Assembly (NCBI GenBank): GCA_964471755.1
Contig: CAYYJM010000349.1
Location: 1-5,631, forward strand
Reading direction: 5' to 3'
Origin: CAYYJM01 sp964471755
Lineage (GTDB): Bacteria > Planctomycetota > Planctomycetia > Gemmatales > Gemmataceae
DNA length: 5,631 nucleotides
Shown here: positions 5,534-5,631 of the stretch, in pieces
Position numbering within the stretch: position 1 is the first letter of the stretch
Layout: each line of letters opens with the position of its first letter
Notes under the pieces: generated by a model
The model's input: the letters and a program-made list of their open reading frames with translations, nothing else
What the model was told of the DNA's origin: nothing
Databases searched by the model: none
Translations under genes and position numbers: made by a program

Positions 5534-5628
5534 TGTGCAGGTCTCTGCGAATATTTCAGCAGTCTGTCAGAGCCGCGCACGCAGCGAGGCCGCAGGCCGA
5601 GCGAAGTAAGCGTGTCTTGACCTGCACA
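5534..5628. repeat. 95-bp segment bounded by 10-bp inverted repeats
   Basis: TGTGCAGGTC (5534-5543) is the exact reverse complement of GACCTGCACA (5619-5628). The interior is non-coding and holds smaller symmetry: CACGC (5578-5582) with GCGTG (5610-5614), enclosing GGCC-GCA-GGCC (5588-5598). The segment lies directly upstream of the SDR start, so it overlaps where that gene's promoter should be. It could be a small non-autonomous mobile repeat, a transcript-end hairpin of an unseen gene to the right, or a regulatory structure. No flanking target duplication is obvious. Confidence 0.5.
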
Positions 5629-5631
5629 TCA

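Noticed and set aside
4904..5620. 238-codon plus-strand open frame opposite the SDR
   Set aside because: The SDR on the other strand has every catalytic motif, and this frame has no recognisable domain.

Overview
The window looks like chromosomal DNA from a GC-rich planctomycete, probably of the Gemmata/Isosphaera type. The main evidence is the protein at 1527-2291. It carries a domain of the TIGR03000 type, a family I know almost only from Planctomycetes, followed by a Pro/Val-rich tail. No phage, transposase, CRISPR, rRNA or tRNA gene was recognised.

Layout, left to right. 1-88 is a cluster of perfect inverted and direct repeats that runs into the 3' end of a minus-strand dihydroorotase gene (83-1333, pyrimidine biosynthesis). 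A 193-bp divergent intergenic region follows. Next comes a plus-strand run: an exported TIGR03000-domain protein (1527-2291), a NatA-type ABC ATPase (2370-3143) and an ABC-2/NatB-type permease (3140-4432). The last two overlap by ATGA and are clearly one exporter. After an AT-richer 141-bp gap with promoter- and operator-like sequence, a GTG-started gene (4574-4777) encodes a 67-residue peptide. On the minus strand, ending 6 bp from that peptide's stop codon, is a short-chain dehydrogenase/reductase (4784-5518). The right edge (5519-5631) is non-coding and holds a pair of 10-bp inverted repeats.

The metabolic genes (dihydroorotase, SDR) and the exporter are ordinary. The most interesting item is the 67-residue peptide. 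Its short acidic N-terminus ends in ELEAVAAG, which resembles the double-glycine leaders of bacteriocin and RiPP precursors. Two near-identical 20-residue Gly/Val-rich repeats follow, and they differ only at two positions (Asn/Asn versus Arg/Lys). It lies just downstream of the ABC exporter. No modifying enzyme, and no peptidase-containing transporter that would cut such a leader, is visible here, so a secreted-peptide system is a hypothesis only.
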